A DNA stretch of 64,000 bases from Microbacterium sp. MF43. Its GTDB lineage: Bacteria > Actinomycetota > Actinomycetes > Actinomycetales > Microbacteriaceae. The stretch lies in assembly GCF_012847295.1 (NCBI RefSeq), contig NZ_JABBDY010000001.1, positions 248,001 to 312,000 of the forward strand. The letters are read 5' to 3'. The notes beneath the pieces were generated by a model. It searched no databases and had not been told where the DNA came from. It saw only the letters and a program-made list of their open reading frames with translations. The translations under genes were made by a program, and so were the position numbers. Shown here piece by piece: positions 47,289 to 56,166 of the stretch; within the stretch, counting starts at the first letter, position 1; each line of letters begins with the position of its first letter.

Positions 47289-47305
47289 ATCGAAAGGAAC
47301 ACATA

Positions 47306-48295
47306 GTGCTCATCGCACAGCGTCCCACTCTGACCGAGGAGAAGATCGGGGAGTTCCGCAGCCGCTTCGTCATCGAGCCGCTGGAGCCTGGCTTCGGCTA
47401 CACGATCGGCAACGCGCTGCGTCGCAGCCTCCTGTCGTCCATCCCCGGCGCGGCCGTGACGTCGATCCGCATCGACGGCGTCCTCCACGAGTTCAGCACC
47501 ATCCCGGGTGTCAAGGAGGATGTCACCGAGATCATCCTCAACATCAAGCAGCTCGTCGTCTCGAGCGAGCGCGACGAGCCCATCACGGCGTACCTGCGCA
47601 AGACCGGCTCCGGTGAGGTCACCGCCGCCGACATCTCGGCCCCGGCCGGTGTCGAGGTGCACAACCCCGAGCTCGTCATCGCGACGCTCAACGACACCGC
47701 CAAGTTCGAGCTCGAGCTGACCATCGAGCGCGGTCGCGGCTACGTGTCGGCGACCCAGAACCGCAACGAGTACGCCGAGGCGGGTCAGATCCCCGTCGAC
47801 TCGATCTACTCGCCGGTGCTCAAGGTCTCGTACCGCGTCGACGCGACGCGTGCGGGTGAGCGCACCGACTTCGACAAGCTCGTGCTCGATGTCGAGACCA
47901 AGCCCTCGATCGCCCCGCGCGACGCCGTCGCCTCGGCCGGTCGCACGCTGACGGAGCTCTTCGGCCTGGCCCGCGAGCTCAACGTCGAGGCAGAGGGCAT
48001 CGAGATCGGCCCGGCGCCGGTCGAGACCGTCCTGTCGAACGAGCTGTCGATGCCGATCGAGGACCTCGACCTGTCGGTCCGTTCGTACAACTGCCTCAAG
48101 CGCGAGGGCATCAACACCGTTTCGGAGCTCGTCGCCCTCTCGGAGACGCAGCTCATGAACATCCGCAACTTCGGTCAGAAGTCGGTCGACGAGGTGCGCG
48201 ACAAGCTCGTCTCGCTCGGCCTGTCGCTGAAGGACTCGGTTCCCGGGTTCGACGGCGCGCACTTCTACGGCGGCTACGACGACGAGACCGTCTGA
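47306..48295 (+). CDS. rpoA: RNA polymerase subunit alpha
   Basis: This 329-residue protein starts RNA polymerase assembly and contacts activators and promoter UP elements. It begins with GTG after GAAAGGAA. The N-terminal domain (about residues 1-230) has [20 protein letters not shown]; the C-terminal domain (about 255-315) has [22 protein letters not shown] and [17 protein letters not shown]. The length is typical for actinobacteria. rplQ follows after 41 bases. Confidence 0.98.
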   Translation: MLIAQRPTLTEEKIGEFRSRFVIEPLEPGFGYTIGNALRRSLLSSIPGAAVTSIRIDGVLHEFSTIPGVKEDVTEIILNIKQLVVSSERDEPITAYLRKTGSGEVTAADISAPAGVEVHNPELVIATLNDTAKFELELTIERGRGYVSATQNRNEYAEAGQIPVDSIYSPVLKVSYRVDATRAGERTDFDKLVLDVETKPSIAPRDAVASAGRTLTELFGLARELNVEAEGIEIGPAPVETVLSNELSMPIEDLDLSVRSYNCLKREGINTVSELVALSETQLMNIRNFGQKSVDEVRDKLVSLGLSLKDSVPGFDGAHFYGGYDDETV

Positions 48296-48336
48296 GCCGG
48301 TTCCCGAACCGACTTTTCACACTGGAGTAACTGAGA

Positions 48337-48903
48337 ATGCCTAAGCCCACCAAGGGTCCCCGCCTCGGAGGCGGCCCCGCCCACGAGCGCCTGCTGCTTG
48401 CGAACCTCGCCGCGGCCCTCTTCACGCACAAGTCGATCAAGACGACCGAGACCAAGGCCAAGCGCCTGCGTCCGCTCGCCGAGCGCCTGATCACCTTCGC
48501 CAAGCGCGGAGACCTGCACGCTCGCCGCCGGGTGCTGTCGGTCATCGGTGACAAGGAAGTCGTGCACGTCCTGTTCACCGAGATCGCGCCGCTGGTGGCC
48601 GACCGCGAGGGCGGCTACACGCGCATCACCAAGGTCGGCAACCGCAAGGGCGACAACGCCCCCATGGCGGTCATCGAGCTCGTCCTCGAGCCCGTGACCC
48701 CGAAGGCGAAGTCGGCCAAGAAGAGCGCCGCCAAGGCCGCTCCCGCGGCGGAGGAGACTCCGGCTGAGGAGGCTCCGGCCGAAGAGGCCGTCACCGAGGA
48801 GACCACCGACGACACGGCGGCCGAGGCCGGCGCCGAGTCGCCCGAGGAGGGCGCTGCCGCTGAGGCCGCTGCCGAAGACGCCGTCGAGGAGAAGTCCGAG
48901 TAA
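48337..48903 (+). CDS. rplQ: 50S ribosomal protein L17 with acidic C-terminal extension
   Basis: This 188-residue protein is L17, located near the tunnel exit. The core (about residues 1-120) has [40 protein letters not shown] and [20 protein letters not shown]. After a Lys/Ala stretch comes an acidic Ala/Glu/Pro tail of about 60 residues ([18 protein letters not shown]). The tail is of opposite charge to the long L15 extension. It is the last gene of the alpha operon and is followed by a terminator. Confidence 0.96.
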   Translation: MPKPTKGPRLGGGPAHERLLLANLAAALFTHKSIKTTETKAKRLRPLAERLITFAKRGDLHARRRVLSVIGDKEVVHVLFTEIAPLVADREGGYTRITKVGNRKGDNAPMAVIELVLEPVTPKAKSAKKSAAKAAPAAEETPAEEAPAEEAVTEETTDDTAAEAGAESPEEGAAAEAAAEDAVEEKSE

Positions 48904-48912
48904 TCGGATGCC

Positions 48913-48934
48913 GACCGGGACCTGCGTCCCGGTC
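48913..48934 (+). terminator. Terminator of the alpha operon
   Basis: A perfect 9-bp stem (GACCGGGAC, loop CTGC, GTCCCGGTC) begins nine bases after the rplQ stop. A second hairpin follows at 48946-48983 (GCGAGACCCGCG with CGCGGGTCTCGC). Confidence 0.7.
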
Positions 48935-49028
48935 ACCTTGCACCCGCGAGACCCGCGTGCCTGTCAGGGCCCGCGGGTCTCGCTGCGTCTGCGGGCAGGC
49001 GATGCGGGCGCCGCTCGGCGTGACGACG

Positions 49029-49094
49029 GGAGGAGATGCCACGAGCGGAGGACGGATGCCGCGCGTGGCCTCCTCCGTTCGTGGCATCTCCTCC
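49029..49094. repeat. 24-base imperfect inverted repeat
   Basis: The left arm (49029-49052) and right arm (49071-49094) are inverted copies matching at 23 of 24 positions, around an 18-base loop. The arms begin GGAGGAGATGCCACGA, and GGAGGA recurs within each arm. It lies between convergent genes, so it could be a two-way terminator or a dispersed intergenic repeat. Confidence 0.6.
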
Positions 49095-49162
49095 GCTGGT
49101 GACACCGCCTCACTCGCCGGCCGGCTGCGGAACTGCTCCGCGGTGGCGCGAGGTGAGGAGAG

Positions 49163-51241
49163 TCACTGCGCGACGGGGACCTGTCCGCTCGTGAGCCGCT
49201 CGGAGAGGCGGAGCTCTCGGGAGAATTGCCGCTGTGCGCGGTCGCGCTCGATACCGTCGATCGCGCGGGCGATGGTCTCGGCGAAGACGGCCCCTCCCGC
49301 AGGGCCGGGATGGATCGAATCGTCGGCGAGAAGGTCGGTCCGCGGCTCGATCGCCGCAGCCCAGTCCGCCAGCTCGACACGGGGGTGCGCGGCGGCGAAC
49401 GCTGCGAGCTCGTCATTGACCCCGGGGACCCAGTCGCGCGGTGCGAAGGCGTTCACGAGGATGAGGTGCCGATCACGCCCGACGACCTCCGCCATGCGCT
49501 CGAGCGTGCCGGGGTCCACCCGGCCGTTCGTGCCGAGCGCGACGACGACGTACGGGCGCAGGCGCCCGGCGGCCTCGAGCTCTTCGAGGATCCCCGGACC
49601 AGCCCAGCTGGAGCGAGAGACCTCGGCGTCGACCTCGATGCCCGGCAGTCGCTCCAGCAGGGCCGGGGCGGAGGCGAGCATGACCGAGTCTCCGACCGCC
49701 GTCACCTCGGTGCCGAGCACCGGCGTCGGTTCGGGTGTCGGCGACGGGCCGCCCGGTCGCTGAGCGGCTGAGGCGGAACCCGCTGGCGCCGTGGGCGTGG
49801 GTGTGGCGGTGGCGCGGGCGGCGCCGGTGCCGGTCGCCTCCTGGAGGGCCCTCTCGCCCGCCGTCACCGCCCGCTCGCCGCTCGAGGAGGTCGGGGCCGC
49901 CGCGATCGCCGCCGACGTCCCGCCCAAGACCATGGCGCAGGCGAGGAGCAGCGCCCCGGCGCGCGCCGCTCCGGAGACGCCGCTGCGGAACTGCGCCCGA
50001 AGGGCACGGGCCACGGCGCGGAAGCCGTCGCGGCGCACCGGCGTCTCGACGAAGCGGTAGGAGAGCTCGGCGGCCGCAACGGTCACCGCGAGGACGCCCG
50101 CTCCCATCCACACCGGCACCTCGGCGCCGCCGCCGGGGGTCATGGCCATCGCCAGGACGAGCAGCGGCCAGTGCCAGAGGTAGATGGCGTACGAGCGATC
50201 GCCCACCCAGCGCAGCGGACGCCGGTCGATCGCATGACCGAACCACGACCCGGGCCACACGCCCGCGACGATCGCCACGGCCGTGCACAGGCTGGCGCCG
50301 ACGAGCATCCCCGGGAAGGACCCGGGACCGGGCGGCACCCACGCGATCACCGCGATGCCTGCCAGCGCTGCGAGGCCGAGGCATCCGATCACCGTTCTGG
50401 TCACCGGGCTGTCGAACCACCGTGATCTCACCGCCGTCTGCGGCGGGGGCGCCGGCAGGACGAGCGTCCAGCCCTCCGGGAGCGTGATGCCGGGCAGGAC
50501 CGGCCGAGCGGCGGGGTCGTCGTGCGGAGGTCGGGACAGCACCGGCACCAGCACGAACGCGAGCGCGACGCCGATGAGGATGCCGAACGAGTGGGTGTCC
50601 GTGCCGAAGTAGGCGCGGGTGGCGTCGGCCGCACCGGCCACGACGACGCCCATCCATACCGCGGATGCCGCTGCGAGCGCGACGGCGGCCGCCGCCCTCG
50701 CCCACGCGCGGGGCAGGAGCAGGAACAGCGGAAGCACGAGCGGCCACACCACGTAGAACTGCTCCTCGACGGACAGCGACCAGAAGTTGCGGAAGAGCTC
50801 GGGGGCTCCGCCGCCGAAGTAGCCGGTCTCGCCGGCGATGGAGATCCAGTTGTAGCCGAACGTCAGAGCACCGGTGACCTGCAGGCCCAGACGCAGGAGG
50901 ACGTCTCCGCCGATCATCCACGCGAGGGTGGAGCAGACCGACACGACGAGGAGCAGCGCCGGGATCAGCCGGCGCGCCCGCCGCAGCCAGAAGTCGCCCA
51001 GCCGGATGCGGCCGGTCTGGTCGTGCTCGCGCAGCAGCAGCGCCGTGATGAGGAACCCGCTGATGACGAAGAACACATCGACGCCCACGAACCCGCCCGG
51101 GAACAGCGCGGGCGAGAACAGGTGATATGCCACCACCAGCGTGACGGCGATCGCGCGCAGGCCATCGAGCCCCGCATAGCGGGGCGCGGCGGTGGGGGAG
51201 GGCACGGCGGACGTCATGGGATCTCGTGGGGGAGCCTCCAT
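49163..51241 (-). CDS. Acyltransferase-3/SGNH membrane O-acetyltransferase
   Basis: This 692-residue protein is an OafA/YrhL-type transferase that moves acyl (usually acetyl) groups onto cell-surface polysaccharides. The N-terminal acyltransferase-3 domain (about residues 20-420) has LDGLRAIAVTLVVAYHLF with its conserved His, then FVGVDVFFVISGFLIT and about ten membrane helices. An Ala/Thr/Pro-rich linker leads to an SGNH hydrolase-like domain (about 530-690) with VGDSVML, GTNG and the DDSIHPGP catalytic pair. The start is uncertain: MTSAVPS eight codons later (ATG at 51217) is possible. It is convergent with rplQ and divergent from the cyclase gene. Confidence 0.88.
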   Translation of the reverse strand: MEAPPRDPMTSAVPSPTAAPRYAGLDGLRAIAVTLVVAYHLFSPALFPGGFVGVDVFFVISGFLITALLLREHDQTGRIRLGDFWLRRARRLIPALLLVVSVCSTLAWMIGGDVLLRLGLQVTGALTFGYNWISIAGETGYFGGGAPELFRNFWSLSVEEQFYVVWPLVLPLFLLLPRAWARAAAAVALAAASAVWMGVVVAGAADATRAYFGTDTHSFGILIGVALAFVLVPVLSRPPHDDPAARPVLPGITLPEGWTLVLPAPPPQTAVRSRWFDSPVTRTVIGCLGLAALAGIAVIAWVPPGPGSFPGMLVGASLCTAVAIVAGVWPGSWFGHAIDRRPLRWVGDRSYAIYLWHWPLLVLAMAMTPGGGAEVPVWMGAGVLAVTVAAAELSYRFVETPVRRDGFRAVARALRAQFRSGVSGAARAGALLLACAMVLGGTSAAIAAAPTSSSGERAVTAGERALQEATGTGAARATATPTPTAPAGSASAAQRPGGPSPTPEPTPVLGTEVTAVGDSVMLASAPALLERLPGIEVDAEVSRSSWAGPGILEELEAAGRLRPYVVVALGTNGRVDPGTLERMAEVVGRDRHLILVNAFAPRDWVPGVNDELAAFAAAHPRVELADWAAAIEPRTDLLADDSIHPGPAGGAVFAETIARAIDGIERDRAQRQFSRELRLSERLTSGQVPVAQ

Positions 51242-51418
51242 GGTAGAACGACTCGCTGCGGCGACCCGGCTCCCAGAGGCGGCCGGCGCGTATCAGCGCA
51301 CGTCGCAACACGCTCTACCCGGCGAGAGAGTACCGGCGCTAGTCTGGGCGCAGCCTCGGCCTGCGCCGGGGCTCGGGGGAAGTGTTTCCTGCGCCGGGGG
51401 GCGCACGAAGGAGACGAC

Positions 51419-53596
51419 GTGTCCGAGCAGGCCTTGCCGACAGCGGCGCCCACTCCGTGGGTGGGGGCGCCGCGCACTCGCCGTCGTCCGGGGCTGTCGA
51501 TCTATTCGATCCTGCTCATCATGCTGCTGTCGGTCAGCGTGCTCTCCAGCATCGTCGTCGGTGTCATCGGGTACGTGAACGGCACCGAGGCACTGCGAGC
51601 GATCGCCTACGAGAAGCTGGTCGAGATCCGCGAGAACCGGGCGCGCGAGGTGACTCAGCTGTTCGTCTCCATCGAGAACGCCGTGCGCCTGAGCGCGATG
51701 AACGACACGAGCACGCAGGCGGCACGCGCGTTCGCCGCCGGGTTCGCAGAGCTGGAGGCCTCGCGAGCGGATGCCGCGGCATCCGCTCGCCTCGATGCGT
51801 ACTACGCCGACGTGTTCGCCGCCGACCTCTCGGAAGCCACCGGCGAGACGGTCGACGGCTCGGCGTTCGCCCCGACCGGCGCGGCGCAGTCGTATCTGCA
51901 GGACAACTACGTCATCCCCTACGACAGCTGGGAGGACGCGATCCTCACCGCCGATGCCGGGGACGGCAGTGCGTGGTCGGCGGCGCACGCGCGATTCCAT
52001 CCCTACTACCGGGCGATGACCGAGCTCCAGGACTTCGAGGACGTCCTGATGATCGACACCGAGGGCAACGTGGTCTACACGGCGTTCAAGGGGGTCGATC
52101 TCGGCACGAACCTCCTCGACGGCCCGTACCGGCTGTCCAATCTCGCCGTTGCCTATCGTGAGGCGATGGACCGCAACATCGTCGACGACGTGGTGATCGC
52201 CGACTTCGCGCCCTACAGTCCGAGCCTCGGCAACCCCGCAGGGTGGGCGGTCGCACCGATCGCCGACGGCGGCGAGATCATCGGCGCGCTCGCGATCGAG
52301 CTGCCGATCGAGCGCATCGACGATGTCATGACGGTCGGCGGCGAGTGGGCGATGAACGGGCTCGGAGCAACCGGTGAGACCTACCTCGTGGGTCGGGACC
52401 TGCTCATGCGGTCGATCTCCCGTCAGCTCGTCGACGACCCGGAGGCTTATGAGAGCGCCGCCGTCGCGGCGGGTCTTGCGCCGTCGGCGGCGGCCCTCAG
52501 CGTGCAGAACGGCAGCACGCTCATGCAGCAGAGCATCTCGAGCGAGGCGGTGTCGCGCGCCCTGTCCGGCCAGGACGGCACCCTGCTCGAGCGGGACTAT
52601 CTCGGCAGGGACAGCCTCGTCGCCTATGCCCCGCTCAACGTCGACGGCCTCAACTGGGCGATCGTCGCGCAGGAGACCTCCGCTGAGGCCCTCGTGCCGG
52701 TGGAGGAGTTCACGCGGAACCTCATCCTGTCGACGGCGGGGATGATCATCTTCGTCTGCCTGCTGTCCCTCGTGCTCGCGCAGGTGTTCGTGCGGCCGCT
52801 GCGACGGCTGAAGTCGGCAGCGCAGCGCATCGCGGCCGGCGACGAGGGCGTGCAGGTCGATGCCGGGTCCAGCGACGAGCTGGCCGACGTCGCTCATGCC
52901 TTCAACGACATGAGCCGCAGCCTGCAGATCAAGTCCCACCTGATCGAGGAGCAGGAGAAGGCGAACGAGCAGCTCATCCTCTCGTTCATGCCCGAAGGGA
53001 TGGCGCACCGTTACAAGGACGGCGACGACGCCATCACGCAGGACAGCGACGACGTCACCGTCGTGTTCGCCGACATCGTCGGGTTCGAGGAGCTCGCCCT
53101 GTCGATGTCGTCGGACGAAGCGGTCGCGCGCCTCAACGACCTCATCCGCACATTCGACGAGGCGGCCGAGCGCCACGGCGTCGAGCGCGTGCGCACCACG
53201 AGGCAGAGCTATCTGGCCAGCTGCGGCCTGGCGACGCCGCGCGTCGACAACGCCCGCCGCGCTGTCGAGTTCGCGCTCGAGCTCGACAGCATCCTCGAGC
53301 GGTACTCGGCCCAGCAGGGGGTGAAGCTCGATCTGCGTGCCGGCCTCGACTCGGGCCGGGTCACGAGCGGCCTGATCGGCAGGGCGCGGGTCGTCTACGA
53401 CATGTGGGGGGATGCCGTGAACCTGGCGTTCCGCGTGCAGGGAGACTCCGACGAGCCGGGCATCTTCGTGACTCAGCGGGTGGCCGACCGCCTTCCCGAT
53501 TCGATCCCGGTCCGCCCGGCCGGCGACGTCGAGACGCAGAGCGGCACGCAGCGGGTGTGGAAGGTCGAGGCTCCCGCGATCGTCGTGGAGGGGTGA
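51419..53596 (+). CDS. Membrane class III nucleotidyl cyclase with HAMP domain
   Basis: This 725-residue protein has a GTG start behind GAAGGAG. A helix at about residues 27-53, a large extracytoplasmic sensor domain (about 54-430, with a Cache-like look), a second helix (about 434-458), a HAMP domain (about 459-505) and a class III cyclase domain (about 548-715) are visible. The first metal Asp is present (Asp552 in FADIVGF), as are the Asp and the Asn/Arg pair of YDMWGDAVNLAFR. The second metal Asp is replaced: the usual KTIGDxY region reads RTTRQSY, with Gln596 at the Asp position and Arg592 at the substrate-selecting Lys. Activity and substrate are therefore uncertain. The next gene encodes a channel with a cyclic-nucleotide-binding-like domain. 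Confidence 0.88.
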   Translation: MSEQALPTAAPTPWVGAPRTRRRPGLSIYSILLIMLLSVSVLSSIVVGVIGYVNGTEALRAIAYEKLVEIRENRAREVTQLFVSIENAVRLSAMNDTSTQAARAFAAGFAELEASRADAAASARLDAYYADVFAADLSEATGETVDGSAFAPTGAAQSYLQDNYVIPYDSWEDAILTADAGDGSAWSAAHARFHPYYRAMTELQDFEDVLMIDTEGNVVYTAFKGVDLGTNLLDGPYRLSNLAVAYREAMDRNIVDDVVIADFAPYSPSLGNPAGWAVAPIADGGEIIGALAIELPIERIDDVMTVGGEWAMNGLGATGETYLVGRDLLMRSISRQLVDDPEAYESAAVAAGLAPSAAALSVQNGSTLMQQSISSEAVSRALSGQDGTLLERDYLGRDSLVAYAPLNVDGLNWAIVAQETSAEALVPVEEFTRNLILSTAGMIIFVCLLSLVLAQVFVRPLRRLKSAAQRIAAGDEGVQVDAGSSDELADVAHAFNDMSRSLQIKSHLIEEQEKANEQLILSFMPEGMAHRYKDGDDAITQDSDDVTVVFADIVGFEELALSMSSDEAVARLNDLIRTFDEAAERHGVERVRTTRQSYLASCGLATPRVDNARRAVEFALELDSILERYSAQQGVKLDLRAGLDSGRVTSGLIGRARVVYDMWGDAVNLAFRVQGDSDEPGIFVTQRVADRLPDSIPVRPAGDVETQSGTQRVWKVEAPAIVVEG

Positions 53597-53602
53597 GCAG
53601 CC

Positions 53603-55036
53603 GTGGCCGACATCGTCTCGCAGCCGTGGTTCTGGCCCGCCGTCATCGTCTCGGTGGGACTGCCGCTCGCCCTGATCGGACTGACCGAGTTCTACAACGC
53701 ACTTGCCCGCCGGGGGAGCAGGGCCGCGCCGATCGTGCTGATGGTGCGCAACTACCTGGTGCCGGTGGCCGGCATCCTCGTGCTCATCAGCCAGCCCGGA
53801 GCCTGGGAGGGCGAGGGAACCTGGCCTCGCGTCATCTGGACGGTCTTCGGACTCCTCGTGATCGTCGTCACGATCAACGCCGTCAACCACCTCGTGTTCC
53901 ACCGGGCCGAGAAGGGCTCGTGGCGCGATCGGTTCCCCACGATCTTCAGCGACCTCATTCGCTTCGTCTTCATCATCCTCGGCATCGCCGCGGTGTTCTG
54001 GTGGGTGTGGGACGCCGACGTCGCCGGCGTCTTCGCCGCCCTCGGCATCACCTCCATCGTCGTGGGGCTCGCGCTGCAGAACGCCGTCGGATCGATCGTC
54101 TCGGGCCTGTTCCTCGTGTTCGAAGCGCCGTTCGAGCTCGGCGATTGGATCGAGACCGGCTCGACGCGAGGGCAGATCGTGGAGGTCAACTGGCGCGCCG
54201 TCCACCTCGATACGGGAAACGGGATCGTCGTCATGCCGACGTCCGAACTGGCCGACGGCTCCTTCGTGAACCTGTCGCGCAGCCCCGATCCCCATGCCGC
54301 GGTCCTCGAGCTCGAGTTCGGCACCGACGACCCGCCCGGTCGTGTCCGCGACCTGCTGGTATCGGTCGCACGCGACATTCCGTTGATCGCCCCCGGCCGC
54401 GAGCCGACCGCTGCGACGCTCGCGAGCAGCCGGTACGCCGTCGCCATCCCGCTGCGCAGCCCCGGCGACCGGGACGCCGTCCTCGACACGTTCGCGACCC
54501 GCCTCTGGTACGCCGCGCGACGCGCCGAGCTGCACCTCGACGGCGACCTCACCGACGACTGGCGCACTCCCGCCCGGCTGCAGGACGCACTCCGGCGGAT
54601 CGCGCCGGCGCTCAGCCTCAAGGCGGGGGAGACCGACGCGCTCGCCGGTCACGCCCGTCTGGAGCGCTATTGCGTGGGAGAGTCGCTCCTGCGACCGGGC
54701 ACCGTGCCGACCGAGATCCGGTTCATCCTCTCCGGCACGGTGATGCTCGGCATCCCCACCGACGACGACGGATTCGTGCAGGTGACGGTCCTCGGCCCCG
54801 ACGATGGGGTCGGCCTCACCGCGCTCTCCCGCACCCAGACCATCTCGCGCGCGGTGGCGCTCGGCGAGGTGGATGTCGTGGTCCTGCCGGTGGCCGTCCT
54901 CGACGAGATCGTCCGCGCCCACCCGGTCGTCGCCCGCGAGATCGTGCGGGAGAGCGAGAACCGCACCAGGCTCGCGAGGACCGCGCTGCAGGCGGCAGGA
55001 GAGCAGGCGCTGCACCTTCGAAGCGTGCTCGGCTGA
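53603..55036 (+). CDS. MscS-type channel with cyclic-nucleotide-binding-like domain
   Basis: This 477-residue protein starts with GTG six bases after the cyclase stop. Four to five membrane helices occupy about residues 8-165. The pore helix and MscS signature are clear in GITSIVVGLALQNAVGSIVS and FEAPFELGDWIE, followed by the beta domain. Residues about 345-455 resemble a cyclic-nucleotide-binding domain (ILSGTVMLGI, then LGPDDGVGLTALSRTQTISR). Its phosphate cassette keeps an Arg but lacks the usual FGE glutamate. The architecture matches bacterial cyclic-nucleotide-gated MscS-family channels. With the linked cyclase it forms a likely signal-to-channel operon. Confidence 0.88.
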   Translation: MADIVSQPWFWPAVIVSVGLPLALIGLTEFYNALARRGSRAAPIVLMVRNYLVPVAGILVLISQPGAWEGEGTWPRVIWTVFGLLVIVVTINAVNHLVFHRAEKGSWRDRFPTIFSDLIRFVFIILGIAAVFWWVWDADVAGVFAALGITSIVVGLALQNAVGSIVSGLFLVFEAPFELGDWIETGSTRGQIVEVNWRAVHLDTGNGIVVMPTSELADGSFVNLSRSPDPHAAVLELEFGTDDPPGRVRDLLVSVARDIPLIAPGREPTAATLASSRYAVAIPLRSPGDRDAVLDTFATRLWYAARRAELHLDGDLTDDWRTPARLQDALRRIAPALSLKAGETDALAGHARLERYCVGESLLRPGTVPTEIRFILSGTVMLGIPTDDDGFVQVTVLGPDDGVGLTALSRTQTISRAVALGEVDVVVLPVAVLDEIVRAHPVVAREIVRESENRTRLARTALQAAGEQALHLRSVLG

Positions 55037-55137
55037 CGCGCCGCGGCGCGGCTGCGAGGCGCCCGGGGGCGCGTGCTACGTTGATCGCAGACCCGGCGCC
55101 GCTGTCTGACTCAGCCCCCCAGCCGGGTCCTCGCCTT

Positions 55138-55213
55138 CCGCGGGTCACCCGCGGCGGCACGCGGTTTCGGGTTCAGGTTCCCCCGAGATGCATCCCCAGG
55201 TTTCGGGGGAACC
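55138..55213. repeat. Hairpin and 11-base inverted repeat before truA
   Basis: A 7-bp hairpin (CCGCGGG, loop TCA, CCCGCGG) at 55138-55154 is followed by an exact 11-base inverted repeat: GGTTCCCCCGA at 55176-55186 and TCGGGGGAACC at 55203-55213. This 239-base gap holds no gene. The structures probably end the cyclase-channel transcript. Confidence 0.5.
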
Positions 55214-55263
55214 GCCCAACGTCCCGCAGAGCACCGGGCTGCGTGGCCCGGGGGCGCCCGAAC

Positions 55264-55269
55264 TAGGCT
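55264..55269 (+). promoter_or_regulatory. -10 box for leaderless truA mRNA
   Basis: TAGGCT ends only six bases before the truA GTG and no ribosome site is present, so transcription should start at or next to the start codon. The -35 region is weak. Confidence 0.45.
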
Positions 55270-55275
55270 GGGGCC

Positions 55276-56166
55276 GTGCGCCTCCGCCTCGACATCGCCT
55301 ACGACGGCACGCACTTCCGCGGGTGGGCGCGCCAGCCCGGGCTTCGGACGGTGCAGGAGACCCTGGAGTCGGCGCTGTCCCGCGTTCTGGGCGGAGATCC
55401 GAGGGTGGTGGTGGCGGGACGCACCGATGCCGGCGTCCACGCGTCGGGTCAGGTTGCCCACCTCGACCTGGACGAGTCGCAGCGCACGCGCGTCCTCGCG
55501 GGCAGGACGCGTGCCGGCGCAGGGGAGGCGAGCGATCCGGTCGGGGCACTCGCCTCGCGGCTCACCGGCGTCTTCGGCGCGTACTCCGACGTCGTGGTGA
55601 CGCGATGCGCCGAGGCGCCTGCGGGCTTCGACGCGCGATTCTCGCCGGTCTGGCGCCGGTACTCGTACCGCATCGCCGACACCGTCTCCGGATACGACCC
55701 GATGGAGCGTCATCGCACCACCTCCGTGCGCGCCCGACTCGACGTCGAGGCGATGGATGCCGCGGCCCGTGCGCTCATCGGACTGCACGACTTCGCCGCC
55801 TATTGCAAGCCGCGGGAGGAGGCGACGACGATCCGGACCCTGCTCGAGTACGACTGGCATCGCGACCTGGAGGGGGTGCTCGTGGCGAACGTCCGGGCCG
55901 ACGCCTTCTGCCACAGCATGGTGCGCGCGCTCGTCGGCGCGTGCGTGGCCGTCGGCGAGGGGCGGCTCGATGTCGACGACGTCGTCGACATCCGGGACGC
56001 CCGGGCGCGGGTGCCCGAGGTCAAGGTGCTCGCCGCGCGCGGGCTGACGCTCACCGAGGTGGGCTACCCCGCCGACCACCTCCTCGCGCAGCGGGCGGAG
56101 CAGACCCGCGCACGCCGCGCGCTCCCCGGGGGCGAAAGGGACGAGGCATCCGCCCTACGGGACTGA
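55276..56166 (+). CDS. truA: tRNA pseudouridine synthase A
   Basis: This 296-residue enzyme makes pseudouridine at tRNA positions 38-40. The catalytic Asp51 lies in AGRTDAGVHASGQ. RYSYRIAD, HDFAAYCKPREEATTIRTL and FCHSMVRALVGACVAVGEG are further family segments. Near residues 70-95 there is an insert (TRAGAGEASDP). In many actinobacteria truA directly follows rplQ; here three envelope genes separate them. A -10-like box just before the GTG suggests a leaderless mRNA. The end overlaps the opposite-strand neighbour by 12 bases. Confidence 0.95.
   Translation: MRLRLDIAYDGTHFRGWARQPGLRTVQETLESALSRVLGGDPRVVVAGRTDAGVHASGQVAHLDLDESQRTRVLAGRTRAGAGEASDPVGALASRLTGVFGAYSDVVVTRCAEAPAGFDARFSPVWRRYSYRIADTVSGYDPMERHRTTSVRARLDVEAMDAAARALIGLHDFAAYCKPREEATTIRTLLEYDWHRDLEGVLVANVRADAFCHSMVRALVGACVAVGEGRLDVDDVVDIRDARARVPEVKVLAARGLTLTEVGYPADHLLAQRAEQTRARRALPGGERDEASALRD

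Noticed and set aside
50522-51418. Extension of the cyclase over the acyltransferase gene
   Set aside because: The added part is a low-complexity antisense of the acyltransferase; the GTG at 51419 follows a near-perfect ribosome site.
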